This document shows, piece by piece, positions 8,726 through 18,013 of a stretch of DNA of 64,000 nucleotides (the first letter of the stretch is position 1; each line of letters begins with the position of its first letter). The translations under genes were made by a program, and so were the position numbers. The notes under the pieces are model-generated. The model did not search any database and had not been told where the DNA came from. It saw only the letters and a program-made list of their open reading frames with translations. The DNA is from Sulfurospirillum sp. (GTDB lineage: Bacteria > Campylobacterota > Campylobacteria > Campylobacterales > Arcobacteraceae): positions 1 to 64,000 of the forward strand of contig JAKZMJ010000028.1 in assembly GCA_030491005.1 (NCBI GenBank). Reading direction: 5' to 3'.

Positions 8726-8731
8726 ATTATA
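8726..8731 (-). promoter_or_regulatory. -10 box just upstream of uvrC
   Basis: TATAAT on the minus strand ends only six bases before the uvrC ATG, with no ribosome site between them. If used, the mRNA would start at or next to the start codon (leaderless). Confidence 0.4.
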
Positions 8732-8821
8732 TCTTGATTTAATTCAAAAAACGACTTAATTATAATGATATATCAATTCTTTTATAGCTATAAAAATAAA
8801 TTATAATAGTCTCATATTTTT

Positions 8822-9085
8822 TTACTTAAGTTCTAATTCTTGAAATTTTCTCATTTGTGAATTTACATCTTCGTATTGTTCTTGAGTAATATTATCGTCT
8901 TTAAACCACTTAACTTCATCAATATTTCCACCATAATCTAAGCCCATTTCTTCGATTTGTTTGGAAAATTCATCAAGGTTAGCACATAATACTATTCTTC
9001 CGTCTACAGAATCTTTTAACTCTATATACCAATCCTGTCGTTTATTTGATTTGGCTTTTATTGTTGATTCAAAAATTACACTCAT
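8822..9085 (-). CDS. Hypothetical protein, 87 aa
   Basis: I do not recognise the family. The small, acidic, soluble protein begins MSVIFESTIKAKSNKRQDWY and contains ELKDSVDGRIVLC and ANLDEFSKQIEEMGLDYGG. Its position 15 bp after the last secretion gene on the same strand could make it the last member of that operon, but it has no pilin or membrane features. The AAAGGTT ribosome site supports the ATG at 9085. Confidence 0.7.
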   Translation of the reverse strand: MSVIFESTIKAKSNKRQDWYIELKDSVDGRIVLCANLDEFSKQIEEMGLDYGGNIDEVKWFKDDNITQEQYEDVNSQMRKFQELELK

Positions 9086-9100
9086 TTTAACCTTTCGTAT

Positions 9101-9622
9101 TTAGATTTGCATGGCTTGGAACATAAGATGTGTTTTATTTTTCTTTTCAATAATTATTGAAAATAATATATTTTTCTTTTTCTTTTTATTGTTAAATTTT
9201 AATACTTTAAAACTTTTAATTTCTCTTGAAACTGTATCAATATATGAGTTATCAAAAAAATCATCATTTAGTTTTGTTTTATCAAATTTAACTAAACTTT
9301 CTATTCTTATTAAATTTCCATTTTTGCTTAAAATATATGTTAGATATTTAAAAAAAACATTATGATACATATTTGATGTTTCTAATTGTAAAATAGTATT
9401 TTTGTTTTTATCTTGTGTTAATATGATTTTACCACTTGATTCTAAAATATCTTCTAATAAAATCTTTTTTATTTTATTTTCATTTATAATATATTCTACT
9501 TTTGAGCTAAAAAAAGAATTACTTTTTTGGCTAATATCCAAAGATTGATATAAAGAAGTAAGAATAAATGCAAATAAAGATATAGCAATAAGAAGTTCTA
9601 TTATAGAAAATGATTTTTTCAT
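9101..9622 (-). CDS. Type II secretion minor pseudopilin (GspJ-like)
   Basis: The 173-residue protein starts MKKSFSIIELLIAISLFAFI: a short basic leader, then the prepilin cleavage/methylation motif with Glu at +5 and a hydrophobic helix. It would be cleaved by a prepilin peptidase, not encoded here, and join the pseudopilus tip. GspJ is assigned by position after GspE and GspI and by length; sequence alone cannot separate minor pseudopilins. The C-terminal part is rich in lysine (FNNKKKKKNILFSIII). Confidence 0.7.
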   Translation of the reverse strand: MKKSFSIIELLIAISLFAFILTSLYQSLDISQKSNSFFSSKVEYIINENKIKKILLEDILESSGKIILTQDKNKNTILQLETSNMYHNVFFKYLTYILSKNGNLIRIESLVKFDKTKLNDDFFDNSYIDTVSREIKSFKVLKFNNKKKKKNILFSIIIEKKNKTHLMFQAMQI

Positions 9623-9630
9623 AGATACTC

Positions 9631-10026
9631 CTAATTTAACTTAATAGTATAAATCTTTTTACTAAATTCATTTGGCATAGTATAAGTACTTTCATAAGTT
9701 ATAAGGTTGATTTGTGTATCTTCTAGTTTTATCTTTTTATCTAATATTTTTTTATCTTTAACTTGAATTTTTGTATCTTTAATATATTTTGGTATATTTG
9801 TATTTTTAATGTTTATTATATCTTTTAAATATTGTTTTTCATTCTTATCATAAGTATTCATATTATTTAACATAAAAATCGAAAATGAAGAGTTGATTAG
9901 TGTATTAGTATTATATTTATTCAAAAAATTTAGATTGTTACTTTTTATTTTAAATAAACTTAGAATAATTCCTGAAATTAATAAAACTGATATCATAACT
10001 TCTATTAGAAAAAATGATTTCTTCAC
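9631..10026 (-). CDS. Type II secretion minor pseudopilin (GspI-like)
   Basis: The 131-residue protein starts MKKSFFLIEVMISVLLISGI, a prepilin-type leader and helix with the conserved Glu in FLIEV. The periplasmic part is short and Asn/Lys-rich. It sits between gspE and the GspJ-like gene with gaps of 2 and 8 bp, so it is translated from the same mRNA. The GspI call rests on size and order. Confidence 0.7.
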   Translation of the reverse strand: MKKSFFLIEVMISVLLISGIILSLFKIKSNNLNFLNKYNTNTLINSSFSIFMLNNMNTYDKNEKQYLKDIINIKNTNIPKYIKDTKIQVKDKKILDKKIKLEDTQINLITYESTYTMPNEFSKKIYTIKLN

Positions 10027-10028
10027 TA

Positions 10029-11534
10029 TTATTTAATACCTATTCTTAAAGCTTCATCTAGTGATGTAGTACCATTTAATACAAGTTCTTTTATCTGAGT
10101 ATTTAATGTTATCATTCCGTTTTTTTCTGCAAGTTCAAGTAGAGTTGTATCATCAACATCTGATTTTAAATATTCTTTTACTTCATCATTTATGATAAAT
10201 ATTTCTTCAATGGCAATTCTGCCACTATATCCTGTAAAGTTACATTCTTTACAGCCAATAGATTTAAAGAAAACTTCATTGTCAGCTAAGTTAAACTCAC
10301 CTGCGAATTCTTGGGCCAAATTATCTTCTTCCTTACAAGTTTTACAAAGTTTTCTAACTAATCTTTGAGCTAGAACTGCAAGAATTGAAGATGATATTAA
10401 AAATTTTTCAATACCCATATCTATTAGTCTAGTTATTGCAGCAGGAGCTCTGTTCGTGTGTAAAGTAGAGAACATTAAATGACCAGTAAGTGCAGCTTGT
10501 ACTGCTATTGAAGCAGTTTCTTTATCTCTTATTTCTCCTACCATTACAATATCTGGATCTTGTCTTAAAATAGATCGTAAACCACTGGCAAATGTAAGTC
10601 CTACTTTATTATTAACTTGTATTTGATTTATATGATCACTCTTATATTCAACTGGGTCTTCAATCGTGATAATATTCTTTTCCAAACTAGATACTTTTTG
10701 TAAAATTGAATGCAAAGTAGTAGATTTACCACTTCCTGTTGGACCAGTAACAAGTATCATTCCATAAGAATTTAATAAAATACTTTCTAGTTTTTTTATA
10801 GTATTAGCACTAAAGCCTAAATTACTTAATTGTGGAATAGCATCACTTTGCATCAATATTCGCATAACAACTCTCTCACCATAAAAAGTAGGCAAAATTG
10901 AAATTCTAATATCTAAGGTTTTACCAGCTATTTTAACTTGTGTTCGTCCATCTTGGGGTATTCTTTTTTCACTAATATCTAAATTTGAGATGACTTTTAT
11001 ACGACTAATTACTAATGCCATAATATTTTTATCTAATTCAATATGTTTTGATAAAATACCATCAACTCTATATCTAACTTCTGCTTTAAACTCATGTGTT
11101 TCTATGTGAATATCACTTGATTTTTTCTTGATTGCTTGATAAAATAAAGAGTTTACAAATTTAATTATAGGTGCAGATTCTTCAGAAGTTAAAATATCAG
11201 ATCCAGTTTGTAAAAACTGTGCCACAGAAAAATCATCATCACTACTTATTGCTTCTTGCTGTTCTTGTTGTATATCACTCATTTGTTTATCAGTTCTTAA
11301 TTCTAAGAACTTATTATAAAGTTTTTCAAATGAGTTTTCATCTAGTATTATAACTTCATACTTAAAATTTTGTTTTGAAAGATAATCAAAAGATATATTT
11401 AAATATTTTATACAAGTATAAATCTTTATATCTTTATCTATTTTAGAAAATAAGGTATAATTTTTTAAAGCATGTTCATAATTTTCGTGTTCAAATGCAC
11501 TTAAATTAAAATCATGTATTTCAGTAATATTCAT
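10029..11534 (-). CDS. gspE: Type II secretion ATPase GspE
   Basis: This cytoplasmic hexameric ATPase drives pseudopilus assembly. It shows an N-terminal domain for inner-membrane platform contact, then LVTGPTGSGKSTTLHS (Walker A), the Asp box ITIEDPVEYK, MVGEIRDKETA (Walker B) and STLHTNRAPAA (His box). The zinc-binding region appears as CKTCKE and GCKECNFTGYSGR. The ATG at 11534 gives 501 residues; the TTG at 11546 would add four and lies inside gspD. The reading frame overlaps the end of gspD, suggesting coupled translation. Confidence 0.95.
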   Translation of the reverse strand: MNITEIHDFNLSAFEHENYEHALKNYTLFSKIDKDIKIYTCIKYLNISFDYLSKQNFKYEVIILDENSFEKLYNKFLELRTDKQMSDIQQEQQEAISSDDDFSVAQFLQTGSDILTSEESAPIIKFVNSLFYQAIKKKSSDIHIETHEFKAEVRYRVDGILSKHIELDKNIMALVISRIKVISNLDISEKRIPQDGRTQVKIAGKTLDIRISILPTFYGERVVMRILMQSDAIPQLSNLGFSANTIKKLESILLNSYGMILVTGPTGSGKSTTLHSILQKVSSLEKNIITIEDPVEYKSDHINQIQVNNKVGLTFASGLRSILRQDPDIVMVGEIRDKETASIAVQAALTGHLMFSTLHTNRAPAAITRLIDMGIEKFLISSSILAVLAQRLVRKLCKTCKEEDNLAQEFAGEFNLADNEVFFKSIGCKECNFTGYSGRIAIEEIFIINDEVKEYLKSDVDDTTLLELAEKNGMITLNTQIKELVLNGTTSLDEALRIGIK

Positions 11535-11535
11535 C

Positions 11536-13509
11536 TTAAAATCCAAAATATTTTTTTAGTCTTTGTCTATGTAGTTCTTCATTACTTGGCTTTGTATATT
11601 TGTTATAAATATCTTTTTTATTTAATGATTTACTTTTTCTATAATTTAATTCATCATTTAATTTTTGTAGTTTTAGTTTGTTGATTTTTTCTTCAATATT
11701 TCGTTTTATCTTTTTTTGTTTTAATCTAATTAATGCTTCATCTAAATACTTATCTTCAAGTATTTTTAATTCAGATAATTTATTTCTAACAAATGTTAAG
11801 TCTTTAGATTTTGGTATTATATAAGGAGTTATAATTATTACTAAACTTCTTTTTTTAGATTGGCTTTTACTATGTTTAAATAATTCACCAAAAATAGGAA
11901 CAGATTTTAATATAGGAACACCTTGCTTGGTCATCTCCTCTTTATTTTGAATAAGACCACCTATAATAACACTCTCACCATTATTTACAATAGCTGTTGT
12001 TTTTACTTCTTTTTTAGAAGTATCAGCATTACCACTATCAGTTGTAGTAGTTTTAACATCTTCTAATATAGTGTGTATTTCTAATGTAACTTTATTATTA
12101 GAAGAAATTCTTGGCTTAATTTTTAAAGTAAGTCCTATGTCTTCTCTTTTAAAATTGCTATTTTCTTTACCTGAATCACTAAAAGTTGATGAAGTTTTAA
12201 TAGATATGGTCTCACCCACATAAATAGAAGATTCTTTATTGTTAATACATAGAATAGATGGTTCAGAAACTATATCTAAAGCTCCGTGTTTATTTAATAA
12301 ATCAATAGAAGCACCTAAAGCTAAAACAGAAGATATATCTTTTGAAGCAAGTGAGCCTAAAAAACCAGTTAAAGTATTGACTACACTAGTACCACCATTT
12401 AGAGCTGTCGAAAAAGCAAATAAACCTTTTTTACTTTTTTTACCACTAAAAATACTATATTTAAATCCTATATCATCAACTAAGTCATTATTAACTTCAA
12501 TAATTCTAGCTTTTACATATACTTGGAGCTTTTCTTTATCTAATTTAGTAATTAATTCTTTAATATATAATATCTCATCATTTGGTCCCATTAAAACAAT
12601 AGAATTTGATTCATCATCTGCTGATGCATAGGGCTTATTGTTTGGATCAATATATTTTTTCTTTAAAATCATTGAATTAATAACTTTTATGACATTTTTT
12701 GATTCAGCATTTTTAAGCTGAATTACTTCAACTACTCTTTTAACCACATCACTTTTTTTATCAATATTTAATATGTATTTTTTTAAATATAGTACATTCT
12801 TTCGTGAGCCTAATATGGTTACTGAATTATTTTCTTTATTAGCTAAAACATTTATTTTATTTTCAGTAACTTTAAAGTTAAACATAGATTTAGCAACATC
12901 TAGCAAGGTTTTCTTAGCTACATTTACTTTTATATTTCTTAATTCTACTATTTCTAAGACTTGATTTTTATCTTTTGTTACAAAAGATATTATATTTTTA
13001 ATAGTTTTGATATTGTTTTTAAAGTCTGTTACAATTATAGAATTAGATTCTTTATCTGTCACGATTTTTGCAGATCTTGATAAAAAATGTCTAATTTTTG
13101 AGGTTATATAATCAACATTGGTATTTTTAACTTTAAAAATTTCTGTTATCATTTGAAAATATTTAGATCTTTTGTTACTATTAAAAATGGGTGCATTATA
13201 TTTTGCACTATCACTTATTCTTATAATTCTTAGCATATTATCATTATCTATTAAGGTATATCCTTTGTTTTCTAATGAAAATATTAAGATATTAATAATA
13301 TCATCTTTAAATATAGGTTTATTAGATATAAAATCAACATTTCCTGGAATACTTTTTGTTATCAAAATATTTTTATTTACAATTTTTGATGTTATTTTAA
13401 TCAAATCCATAATGCTTAAATTTTTAAAATTTATATTTAATGCTTCTTTTCCTGCATTTAAGGATAAATTTAATATTAGCATCAAAACAATACTTTTAAT
13501 TAATTTCAT
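11536..13509 (-). CDS. gspD: Type II secretion outer-membrane secretin GspD
   Basis: The 657-residue protein has a signal sequence (MKLIKSIVLMLILNLSLNA), an N0 domain (ALNINFKNLSIMDLIKITSK), repeated N1-N3 ring domains (VVEVIQLKNAESKNVIKVIN, NSIVLMGPNDEI) and the secretin barrel (VYVKARIIEVNNDLVDDIGF, VIIGGLIQNKEEMTKQGVPI, VPIFGELFKH). After the barrel about 90 residues form a highly charged Lys/Glu tail that could reach the outer membrane or a pilotin. It forms the exit channel. No pilotin gene is visible nearby. Confidence 0.95.
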   Translation of the reverse strand: MKLIKSIVLMLILNLSLNAGKEALNINFKNLSIMDLIKITSKIVNKNILITKSIPGNVDFISNKPIFKDDIINILIFSLENKGYTLIDNDNMLRIIRISDSAKYNAPIFNSNKRSKYFQMITEIFKVKNTNVDYITSKIRHFLSRSAKIVTDKESNSIIVTDFKNNIKTIKNIISFVTKDKNQVLEIVELRNIKVNVAKKTLLDVAKSMFNFKVTENKINVLANKENNSVTILGSRKNVLYLKKYILNIDKKSDVVKRVVEVIQLKNAESKNVIKVINSMILKKKYIDPNNKPYASADDESNSIVLMGPNDEILYIKELITKLDKEKLQVYVKARIIEVNNDLVDDIGFKYSIFSGKKSKKGLFAFSTALNGGTSVVNTLTGFLGSLASKDISSVLALGASIDLLNKHGALDIVSEPSILCINNKESSIYVGETISIKTSSTFSDSGKENSNFKREDIGLTLKIKPRISSNNKVTLEIHTILEDVKTTTTDSGNADTSKKEVKTTAIVNNGESVIIGGLIQNKEEMTKQGVPILKSVPIFGELFKHSKSQSKKRSLVIIITPYIIPKSKDLTFVRNKLSELKILEDKYLDEALIRLKQKKIKRNIEEKINKLKLQKLNDELNYRKSKSLNKKDIYNKYTKPSNEELHRQRLKKYFGF

Positions 13510-14323
13510 AATTCAACTCCATTAGTTTGTTATTTCTAATTATTTCTATGTTAATATAATCATTATTTTTAATATTTTTAAATAGTGAAAAAGCATTATT
13601 ATAACTATTAAGTTCAACATTATTGACTTTTTTGATTATATCTTGTGCTTGTAATCCTATCTTGCCAAGTACACTATTTTTTTTCATACTTGATATTATA
13701 AAACCATCAATGCCATTATTTTTTTCTATTGGATTTATTACTATATCTTTCCATATTTTATCAACATCATTAACATAATCATTAAAAAAACTTTTTTTTA
13801 TTTTTATCGTATCATTGTTATTATTATTAATGTTATTAATGTTATTACTTAAAAAAGTTTTTTGATTAACTATATTTTGAAAATCTTCTTTTTTAAATTC
13901 TAACTTGTATTGTTTATTGTTTTTTTCAAAAATTACGTAAGTAGGAAAAACACTTTTTAAAACATAATTTTTAAATTGTTCACCTTTTTGTAAGACATAT
14001 GTTTTTAAAGAATTATTATCTTTGACAATAATCCAACCTCCTGAGTCTTTTTTCGCATACACAGCACTAAGCGTTAAATTTGATAATAACATATAATCTT
14101 TTTGCACACTTTTACTAGTACTTTTTGTAGAAAAATTTGGATATATGAAATAATTGCTATATTTTAGTATCTGCTTATTTTGTGGCAAATAATCTAAGCT
14201 ATGCTTTGGCAAAGTAAAAAAAATAAGAAAATTAAAAATATACACAAAAATAAAAACAATCAAATAAGGAAAGCTGTATTTATATAAAATATTAAAATTT
14301 ATATTCATATTTATATTGTCCAT
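13496..14323 (-). CDS. gspC: Type II secretion inner-membrane protein GspC
   Basis: The 275-residue protein has one N-terminal membrane helix (FPYLIVFIFVYIFNFLIFF), a periplasmic homology region (YVIFEKNNKQYKLEF) and a C-terminal PDZ-like domain (DGFIISSMKKNSVLGKIGLQ, then AQDIIKKVNNVELNSY). GspC links the inner-membrane platform to the secretin. It overlaps gspD by 14 bp and the preceding gene by 32 bp. A run of Asn codons around residues 164-171 makes a low-complexity linker. Confidence 0.85.
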   Translation of the reverse strand: MDNINMNINFNILYKYSFPYLIVFIFVYIFNFLIFFTLPKHSLDYLPQNKQILKYSNYFIYPNFSTKSTSKSVQKDYMLLSNLTLSAVYAKKDSGGWIIVKDNNSLKTYVLQKGEQFKNYVLKSVFPTYVIFEKNNKQYKLEFKKEDFQNIVNQKTFLSNNINNINNNNNDTIKIKKSFFNDYVNDVDKIWKDIVINPIEKNNGIDGFIISSMKKNSVLGKIGLQAQDIIKKVNNVELNSYNNAFSLFKNIKNNDYINIEIIRNNKLMELNYEIN

Positions 14324-14822
14324 TTATTTTTTTCATTTGATTTAAAATATTGTTATAATTATTCTTCATAAGAGATGAAGGAGATAAGTATATAAGCATA
14401 TTTTTATCCATTAAATTTATCTGTGAACTTAGTGTTCCAAAGTCTCCTTTAGCTTCTAAAAAAATAACTATAGGGTTTAGTATATTATACTTGATATCAA
14501 TATTTGAGATATTTAAAGGAATAAAGTTTTCAAAATTAGAAGATATTTTAATATTACTTATATTTACTTGATTAGAAAATAAATATGGGTATATTTTAAT
14601 ATTATCAATATTGGATATTTTAATATTTTTATAAAATATTTTTGCATCTTTAATTATAAAAGATAAGGCATTATCTTCTATTTCTTCGTTAGATATTAGT
14701 ATATCACTTCTTTGTAATTTTTTTTCAATAAAATAATAAAAATTAATTTTAGGAAAAGATATTAAGAAAATATACATAACAAACAATATAAATACAGTAT
14801 ATTTAACAATTAGTTTAATCAT
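14292..14822 (-). CDS. Type II secretion GspN-like membrane protein
   Basis: The 176-residue protein has an N-terminal membrane helix (YTVFILFVMYIFLIS) and then beta-rich periplasmic sequence such as LSFIIKDAKIFYKNIKISNI. Position between the GspM-like gene and gspC, single N-terminal anchor and beta pattern fit GspN. Sequence similarity cannot be judged by eye. It is extremely rich in Ile, Asn and Lys. Confidence 0.55.
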   Translation of the reverse strand: MIKLIVKYTVFILFVMYIFLISFPKINFYYFIEKKLQRSDILISNEEIEDNALSFIIKDAKIFYKNIKISNIDNIKIYPYLFSNQVNISNIKISSNFENFIPLNISNIDIKYNILNPIVIFLEAKGDFGTLSSQINLMDKNMLIYLSPSSLMKNNYNNILNQMKKINGQYKYEYKF

Positions 14823-15214
14823 ATTAAAGCCACTTCTACAAATACTTCAGTACTTGTTATATTTAGATTTTTAATTCTTAGTTTCTTATTTAGTAATTTA
14901 TTAATAAAATAATTTACTATTTTTTTATTTGAAAAATTTAATTTAATTTTGACAGATTTTTTGTTAAAAGTTGTATTAATATTTTCACCAGAAAGTTTTG
15001 AGTCATTTAATATAAAATTAACTTGTTTCATTATTTCTTTTTGATTATACCAACTTTTTTTTAAATCTTTATATAAAAAAACTTTTTCTTTAAAAAGATT
15101 TATTTTTTTACTTTCTATTTTCATATTATTTTTTTTTGTATTTAGAAAATAAAAAGATAAAATTGTAATTATTACTAATATTAACAATATATGTAGGGGG
15201 TTTATTCTATTCAT
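14819..15214 (-). CDS. Type II secretion GspM-like protein
   Basis: The 131-residue protein has a membrane helix near the N-terminus (LHILLILVIITILSFYFL) and a periplasmic ferredoxin-like tail (NTTFNKKSVKIKLNF, then LRIKNLNITSTEVFVEVAL). Size and topology match GspM, which pairs with GspL in the inner-membrane platform. It overlaps both neighbouring genes by 4 bp. Confidence 0.6.
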   Translation of the reverse strand: MNRINPLHILLILVIITILSFYFLNTKKNNMKIESKKINLFKEKVFLYKDLKKSWYNQKEIMKQVNFILNDSKLSGENINTTFNKKSVKIKLNFSNKKIVNYFINKLLNKKLRIKNLNITSTEVFVEVALI

Positions 15215-16146
15215 ATTTTAATCTCAATTTCTAGTAAATTATCATTTAGTTTTTTATTTATTATAGTATATTTTTTTTCAATATATGTTTTAAGTATTGA
15301 CCACTTAGCATTAGAAAAAGCTAATATTAATTTATCATTTTTAAAAACTATTTTTTCTATCTTTGTATTATTTATTTTATTAAATTTTAATATGTAAGAT
15401 AATACTTCTCTAAAGTTTGTATTTTTATTTACTTTTTTTTGCATACTATTTAAAATAGAGTTCATTTGTAAATTAGTTTTAGGAATATTATGTTTTTTAA
15501 TTAATTTTACATTTATTTGATTTAAATCATTTATATTATTTGAATAAGAAATATATTTACTAATATTTATAAAAATGATTGCAAATAATATAATACTTAA
15601 GATATAAATATATTTTGTATTTATTGTATTGGAATAAAATTTGATATTTACTTTGTTTTCATCTAACTTATTTGGGATAGTTAATTGATTTAAATTATTA
15701 GATAGTACTTTAGTGTTTTTACATAAGCTAGAATTTATTTTTATCAGTATATCTTTTTCGTAAATAAATGTTGAGTTATCAATAGTAAAGCTTTTATAAT
15801 GTTTCATTTGTGTTTGGGCAAAATATACTGTATTGATTTGAGCTAAGTTTAAAGTACTTAATTTAATATATTCTAGTATAGTATCATTGTTAAAAGCAAA
15901 ACATAAAAACTTTTTATCTTCAAGTTTAACTATATGATACAAAAAATCTTCATTTTCTGGTAATATATTTTCAAATAAATTGTTCATAACTTTTAATGCT
16001 TGGGTACAATTCGAAACAGGTATATTAAATATTCTAATCCAGTAAAATTGTGGTGACAATATGATATCAACTTTTTCATCACAAGTAATTTTAGTGTTTT
16101 TTGTCAAAAAATACTTTTGTATATTTTTATTTAAAAGTAAGTTCAA
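15211..16146 (-). CDS. Type II secretion GspL-like platform protein
   Basis: The 311-residue protein has a cytoplasmic N-terminal half that would bind GspE, one membrane helix (KYIYILSIILFAIIFINIS, near 175-193) and a periplasmic domain with a ferredoxin-like C-terminus (KIEKIVFKNDKLILAF, then NKKLNDNLLEIEIKI). The topology and place before the GspM-like gene fit GspL, though the cytoplasmic part is smaller than usual and diverged. Confidence 0.6.
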   Translation of the reverse strand: MNLLLNKNIQKYFLTKNTKITCDEKVDIILSPQFYWIRIFNIPVSNCTQALKVMNNLFENILPENEDFLYHIVKLEDKKFLCFAFNNDTILEYIKLSTLNLAQINTVYFAQTQMKHYKSFTIDNSTFIYEKDILIKINSSLCKNTKVLSNNLNQLTIPNKLDENKVNIKFYSNTINTKYIYILSIILFAIIFINISKYISYSNNINDLNQINVKLIKKHNIPKTNLQMNSILNSMQKKVNKNTNFREVLSYILKFNKINNTKIEKIVFKNDKLILAFSNAKWSILKTYIEKKYTIINKKLNDNLLEIEIKI

Positions 16147-16795
16147 AATTTCTAACCTTTATATTATCTTCTTTTATTGTATTTAAATCATATATAAATT
16201 CACTTGCAAATGTTTTATTAGCAATTTTAAGATCTAAATTACAAAAAATTAAATTCGATTTTTTCGTATGTTTTATAAAACCTAGAGAATCTTTTATAGT
16301 TTCAATATCATTATTATCAACACTTTTTTTATATTCTTCAATAATCTTATCAATTTGCTTAAAGCTATTAATTTTATTAACCTTATACATTGAATTCATA
16401 TAGTTTTTTAAAAAATATGCAAAAGAATCATAATCAATATTATGTATAGAAAAAAATTCTTTTATATCTTTATTGTTTTCTTCTTTATTACTTATAATCG
16501 TATTAATATCATATATTCTATCATACTTTTTTAGACTAATTAGTGCTGATATGTTTTTTATATTCAAAGGAATACTCAAAGGAAGTTTTTCTTCTACAAT
16601 GCTTTTATGCTTTATTAGAAGTTTTCCTATTTCATTTTTATAATTATTAATACTAAGCATAGCTTGAGTATTAATAAAATCAGCATTTGATTCTTCTAGT
16701 AAACTATTAGTATTGTTCATATTATCTAAAATCAATATAGATATAGTGGAAATAAAAAATAATGTACTTAGAAGTATAATAGATTTTTTCATCAT
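16127..16795 (-). CDS. Type II secretion GspK-like protein
   Basis: The 222-residue protein starts with a short basic leader and hydrophobic helix (MMKKSIILLSTLFFISTISI) and continues as a helical periplasmic domain. Place in the operon fits GspK, the pseudopilus tip protein. Two things are unusual: it is shorter than most GspK proteins, and the leader lacks an obvious pilin-type Gly/Ser-Phe-x4-Glu site. It begins at the base after the gspF stop, and a second ATG follows immediately. Confidence 0.5.
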   Translation of the reverse strand: MMKKSIILLSTLFFISTISILILDNMNNTNSLLEESNADFINTQAMLSINNYKNEIGKLLIKHKSIVEEKLPLSIPLNIKNISALISLKKYDRIYDINTIISNKEENNKDIKEFFSIHNIDYDSFAYFLKNYMNSMYKVNKINSFKQIDKIIEEYKKSVDNNDIETIKDSLGFIKHTKKSNLIFCNLDLKIANKTFASEFIYDLNTIKEDNIKVRNFELTFK

Positions 16796-18013
16796 TTAAG
16801 ATAAATTCATTGAAAATATAGGCAATAACATTGCTAAGACAATAATCCCAATAATAGAACCCACAATTAACATCATAATTGGTTCAAGTAGTGCTAAGAA
16901 TATTGTCATTTTATCTTTGCTTGATTCATTATATAATTTTGCTAAATTATGTAATATAGTATTTAATTGACTAGTTTCTTCTCCTATTGCAATAGCGTGA
17001 ATAAAAGAAGTGTCTATTTTATAAATTTTACTAGTATCTAGTATTTTAGATAATTTTTCACCTTCAACAACTTTAAGAGAAGCTTGCGTAAATAGATTAT
17101 GAATAACGCTATTGCTTAATATATTTGCACTTAATTTTATAGTTTGAACTATTGGCACTCCTGAGTTTATTAAAATAGAATTCATATATGCAAAACGACT
17201 TAACTCATTCATCTCAATTAATTTACCAATAAAAGGCATTTTTAAAAGTATAGTATGAATAAAATATTTAAATGCTTTTGACTTTTTCATAAATGTGGAA
17301 AAAGTTATAAATACAAATACAATAAATATAATTAATGAAATATAATTATTGCTTATAAAATCTCCAAAGATAATTACAACAGAGGTAATCCATGGTAATT
17401 CATTGTTCATTTGTAAAAATATTGATGTTATTTTTGGAACAATTACACCTAACATAAAACCTACAACTAATACTGAAACACATAACACAAATACTGGATA
17501 AGCCATTGCTGAAGTAATTTGTTTTTTAATTCGGTCTTGTTTTTTTAGAAATGTTGATAATTCATATAAAACACTAGATAATAAACCACCATTTTCACTA
17601 ACTTTTATGGATTGTTTATAAAACTCAGGAATGATAAAAACTTTTTGTTTATGTAAAGCAGTATAAAAATTTTTGCCTTCATCTACTAAAGAAATTAAAG
17701 TTTCAAAAAATTCATTAAATTTTTTATTATTTTTGTATTGTTGACTAAGCAGTTTTATAGCTTGTACTAAAGAAATACCAGCTTTTAAATATATACTTAA
17801 ATCTCTACTCATATAAGAAAGTTCTAAATTATTAATTTTGTACATTTTTTTAAAATTTATTTTAAACAAAAATTGTCTGTGATTTTCTTTTATGCTTGAA
17901 TATAAAATTTTTTTAACTTTAAGTTTTGCTTTTGCTTCTTTTAAATTATTTGCATCAATAGTTTCTTTGATTTGCTTACCAGATTCATTTATTCCTTCAT
18001 ATTTAAAAAGCAT
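16796..18013 (-). CDS. gspF: Type II secretion inner-membrane platform protein GspF
   Basis: The 405-residue protein shows the duplicated GspF/PilC layout: a short N-terminal domain (LFKYEGINESGKQIKETIDA), two cytoplasmic helical bundles (MSRDLSIYLKAGISLVQAIK; FAYMNSILINSGVPIVQTIK) and three membrane helices (VFVLCVSVLVVGFMLGVIVP; ISLIIFIVFVFITF; the C-terminal MMLIVGSIIGIIVLAMLLPI). It anchors the ATPase and pseudopilus base. It overlaps the upstream pseudopilin gene by 11 bp. Confidence 0.93.
   Translation of the reverse strand: MLFKYEGINESGKQIKETIDANNLKEAKAKLKVKKILYSSIKENHRQFLFKINFKKMYKINNLELSYMSRDLSIYLKAGISLVQAIKLLSQQYKNNKKFNEFFETLISLVDEGKNFYTALHKQKVFIIPEFYKQSIKVSENGGLLSSVLYELSTFLKKQDRIKKQITSAMAYPVFVLCVSVLVVGFMLGVIVPKITSIFLQMNNELPWITSVVIIFGDFISNNYISLIIFIVFVFITFSTFMKKSKAFKYFIHTILLKMPFIGKLIEMNELSRFAYMNSILINSGVPIVQTIKLSANILSNSVIHNLFTQASLKVVEGEKLSKILDTSKIYKIDTSFIHAIAIGEETSQLNTILHNLAKLYNESSKDKMTIFLALLEPIMMLIVGSIIGIIVLAMLLPIFSMNLS

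Noticed and set aside
12239-13525. Several plus-strand frames of 63-130 codons opposite gspD
   Set aside because: They are antisense shadows of the secretin gene, with hydrophobic biased content.
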